From NCBI GenBank assembly GCA_903853285.1, contig CAINTF010000096.1, positions 1 to 6,779 on the forward strand: a stretch of 6,779 nucleotides of DNA. The letters run 5' to 3'. Positions 6,250-6,779 of this stretch are shown piece after piece. A program made the position numbers and the translations under genes. This DNA comes from an uncultured Acidimicrobium sp. (GTDB lineage: Bacteria; Actinomycetota; Acidimicrobiia; Acidimicrobiales; Ilumatobacteraceae). The first letter of the stretch is position 1. Each line of letters opens with the position of its first letter. The notes beneath the pieces were generated by a model. That model saw nothing but the letters and a program-made list of their open reading frames with translations, did no database searches and had not been told where the DNA came from.

Positions 6250-6273
6250 AGGTCACTGATATATCTCCACCAA
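6245..6273 (-). promoter_or_regulatory. sigma70-type promoter for the minus-strand dehydrogenase
   Basis: On the minus strand, TTGGTG (complement of 6268-6273) is followed after exactly 17 bases by TATTAT (complement of 6245-6250). These match the TTGACA and TATAAT consensus at four and five of six positions. Transcription would begin near 6238, giving a leader of about 74 bases before the ATG at 6164. Confidence 0.55.
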
Positions 6274-6280
6274 AACCGCC

Positions 6281-6287
6281 AAGGGGA
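6281..6287 (+). promoter_or_regulatory. Shine-Dalgarno site setting a GTG start
   Basis: AAGGGGA lies 5 bases before the GTG at 6293. It is the clearest ribosome binding site in the window and decides the start of the truncated dehydrogenase gene, which has no ATG in its first 90 codons or so. Confidence 0.65.
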
Positions 6288-6292
6288 CCATT

Positions 6293-6779
6293 GTGCCGAA
6301 TTTGCCAAGTAGCGCCAAAGTAGTGATTGTTGGCGGCGGCATTGTTGGCTGCAGCGTTGCCTATCACTTGGCAAAGCGCGGAGTAACCGATGTTGTCCTG
6401 ATCGAGCGCAAGCAACTCACCAGCGGTACCACTTGGCATGCAGCCGGATTGGTGGGGCAATTACGAGCCACGCAAAACCTCACTCGCTTGGCTCAGTACA
6501 CCACAAACTTGTTTGCAACTCTCGAAGAAGAGACAGGGCAAGCAACTGGTTTCAAGCAACGCGGCTCGGTGGCGATTGCACCAAACGAAGAACGCTTTGA
6601 AGAACTCAAACGTGGTGCATCAATGGCACGCGTGTTTGGATTGCCCGTCAACATCATCACTCCAGCCGACGTAAAAGATTTGGTGCCACTCGCACGTGTT
6701 GACGATCTTGTTGGCGCAGTGCACTTGCCAGGCGACGGTGTTGTTAACCCAATCGACGTAACGCAAGCGTTGGCGAAGG
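6293..6779 (+). CDS. FAD-dependent dimethylglycine/sarcosine dehydrogenase-like protein (3' end beyond window)
   Basis: The N-terminal 162 codons of a second amine dehydrogenase are visible, open to the window edge. The sequence begins MPNLPSSAKVVIVGGGIVGCSVAYHLAKRG, with the FAD dinucleotide motif GGGIVG at 14-19, Glu38 for the ribose, and TTWHAAGLVGQLR containing His49, the expected covalent FAD ligand. After this come TGFKQRGSVAIAP (about 84-96) and LVGAVHLPGDGVVNPIDVTQALAK near the edge. These blocks follow the typical dimethylglycine/sarcosine dehydrogenase pattern more closely than the minus-strand paralogue does. The two proteins share the same block order (TSG-TWHAAG, TGSV, SMAR, DLVGA, VTQALA). 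GTG at 6293 is chosen for its strong Shine-Dalgarno. A GcvT domain is expected downstream but not visible, so a FAD-only sarcosine oxidase-like form cannot be excluded. Confidence 0.88.
   Translation, partial: MPNLPSSAKVVIVGGGIVGCSVAYHLAKRGVTDVVLIERKQLTSGTTWHAAGLVGQLRATQNLTRLAQYTTNLFATLEEETGQATGFKQRGSVAIAPNEERFEELKRGASMARVFGLPVNIITPADVKDLVPLARVDDLVGAVHLPGDGVVNPIDVTQALAK

Larger units (their letters stand above)
6165..6292. promoter_or_regulatory. divergent regulatory region between two paralogous dehydrogenase genes
   Basis: This 128-bp spacer separates the start codons of the two FAD dehydrogenases. Its middle (about 6226-6266) is strikingly A+T rich compared with the flanking genes and holds the overlapping -10 elements, two copies of ATATATCT (6230-6237 and 6259-6266) and a perfect palindrome GATATATC (6258-6265). 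The repeats could bind a regulator controlling both genes, but no known operator is recognised. Confidence 0.6.

Noticed and set aside
6194..6460. 88-codon minus-strand open frame across the divergent spacer
   Set aside because: It is antisense to the start of the second dehydrogenase. Its Ala-Asn repeats are the complement of the glycine-rich FAD motif.

Overview
This window reads as an ordinary chromosomal segment of a mid-GC bacterium (about 50% G+C by eye in sampled stretches). It is most likely an actinobacterium. The main clue is a small HU protein with a basic Lys/Ala/Pro tail, an architecture typical of actinobacterial HU. Supporting clues are TANNNT boxes 6-7 bases before two start codons, which suggest leaderless mRNAs, and a copper amine oxidase that follows Arthrobacter globiformis amine oxidase almost residue for residue. 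A freshwater or marine lineage such as the Acidimicrobiia is possible, but that is a guess.

Layout from left to right: a possible last few codons of an upstream gene (ending at 37); a complete cytosolic copper/topaquinone amine oxidase (61-1959, +); a bidirectional terminator zone (about 1995-2063); an HU-like nucleoid protein (2070-2456, -); a 97-bp divergent spacer; a two-gene operon with an ATGA overlap, consisting of a small four-helix membrane protein (2554-2997, +) and a DUF2071/YqjF-family protein (2994-3731, +); a complete FAD/folate dehydrogenase of the dimethylglycine/sarcosine dehydrogenase type (3744-6164, -), which meets the DUF2071 gene tail to tail with only 12 bp between; a 128-bp divergent regulatory region (6165-6292); and the start of a second, paralogous FAD dehydrogenase (6293 to beyond 6779, +), cut by the window edge.

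The common theme is amine breakdown. The amine oxidase turns primary amines into aldehydes, ammonia and H2O2. The two divergent flavoenzymes look like N-demethylases or amine dehydrogenases of the methylated-glycine type, and the complete one carries a GcvT-like domain that would pass one-carbon units to tetrahydrofolate. HU and the membrane/DUF2071 pair have no evident link to this theme.

I see no mobile element, CRISPR array, tRNA or rRNA, and no clear new system. The most interesting points are a Glu where the folate-site Asp is expected in the complete dehydrogenase, a symmetric overlapping -10 element between the two divergent paralogues, an open-gate (Ala) amine oxidase active site, and the coupled membrane-protein/DUF2071 pair of unknown function.
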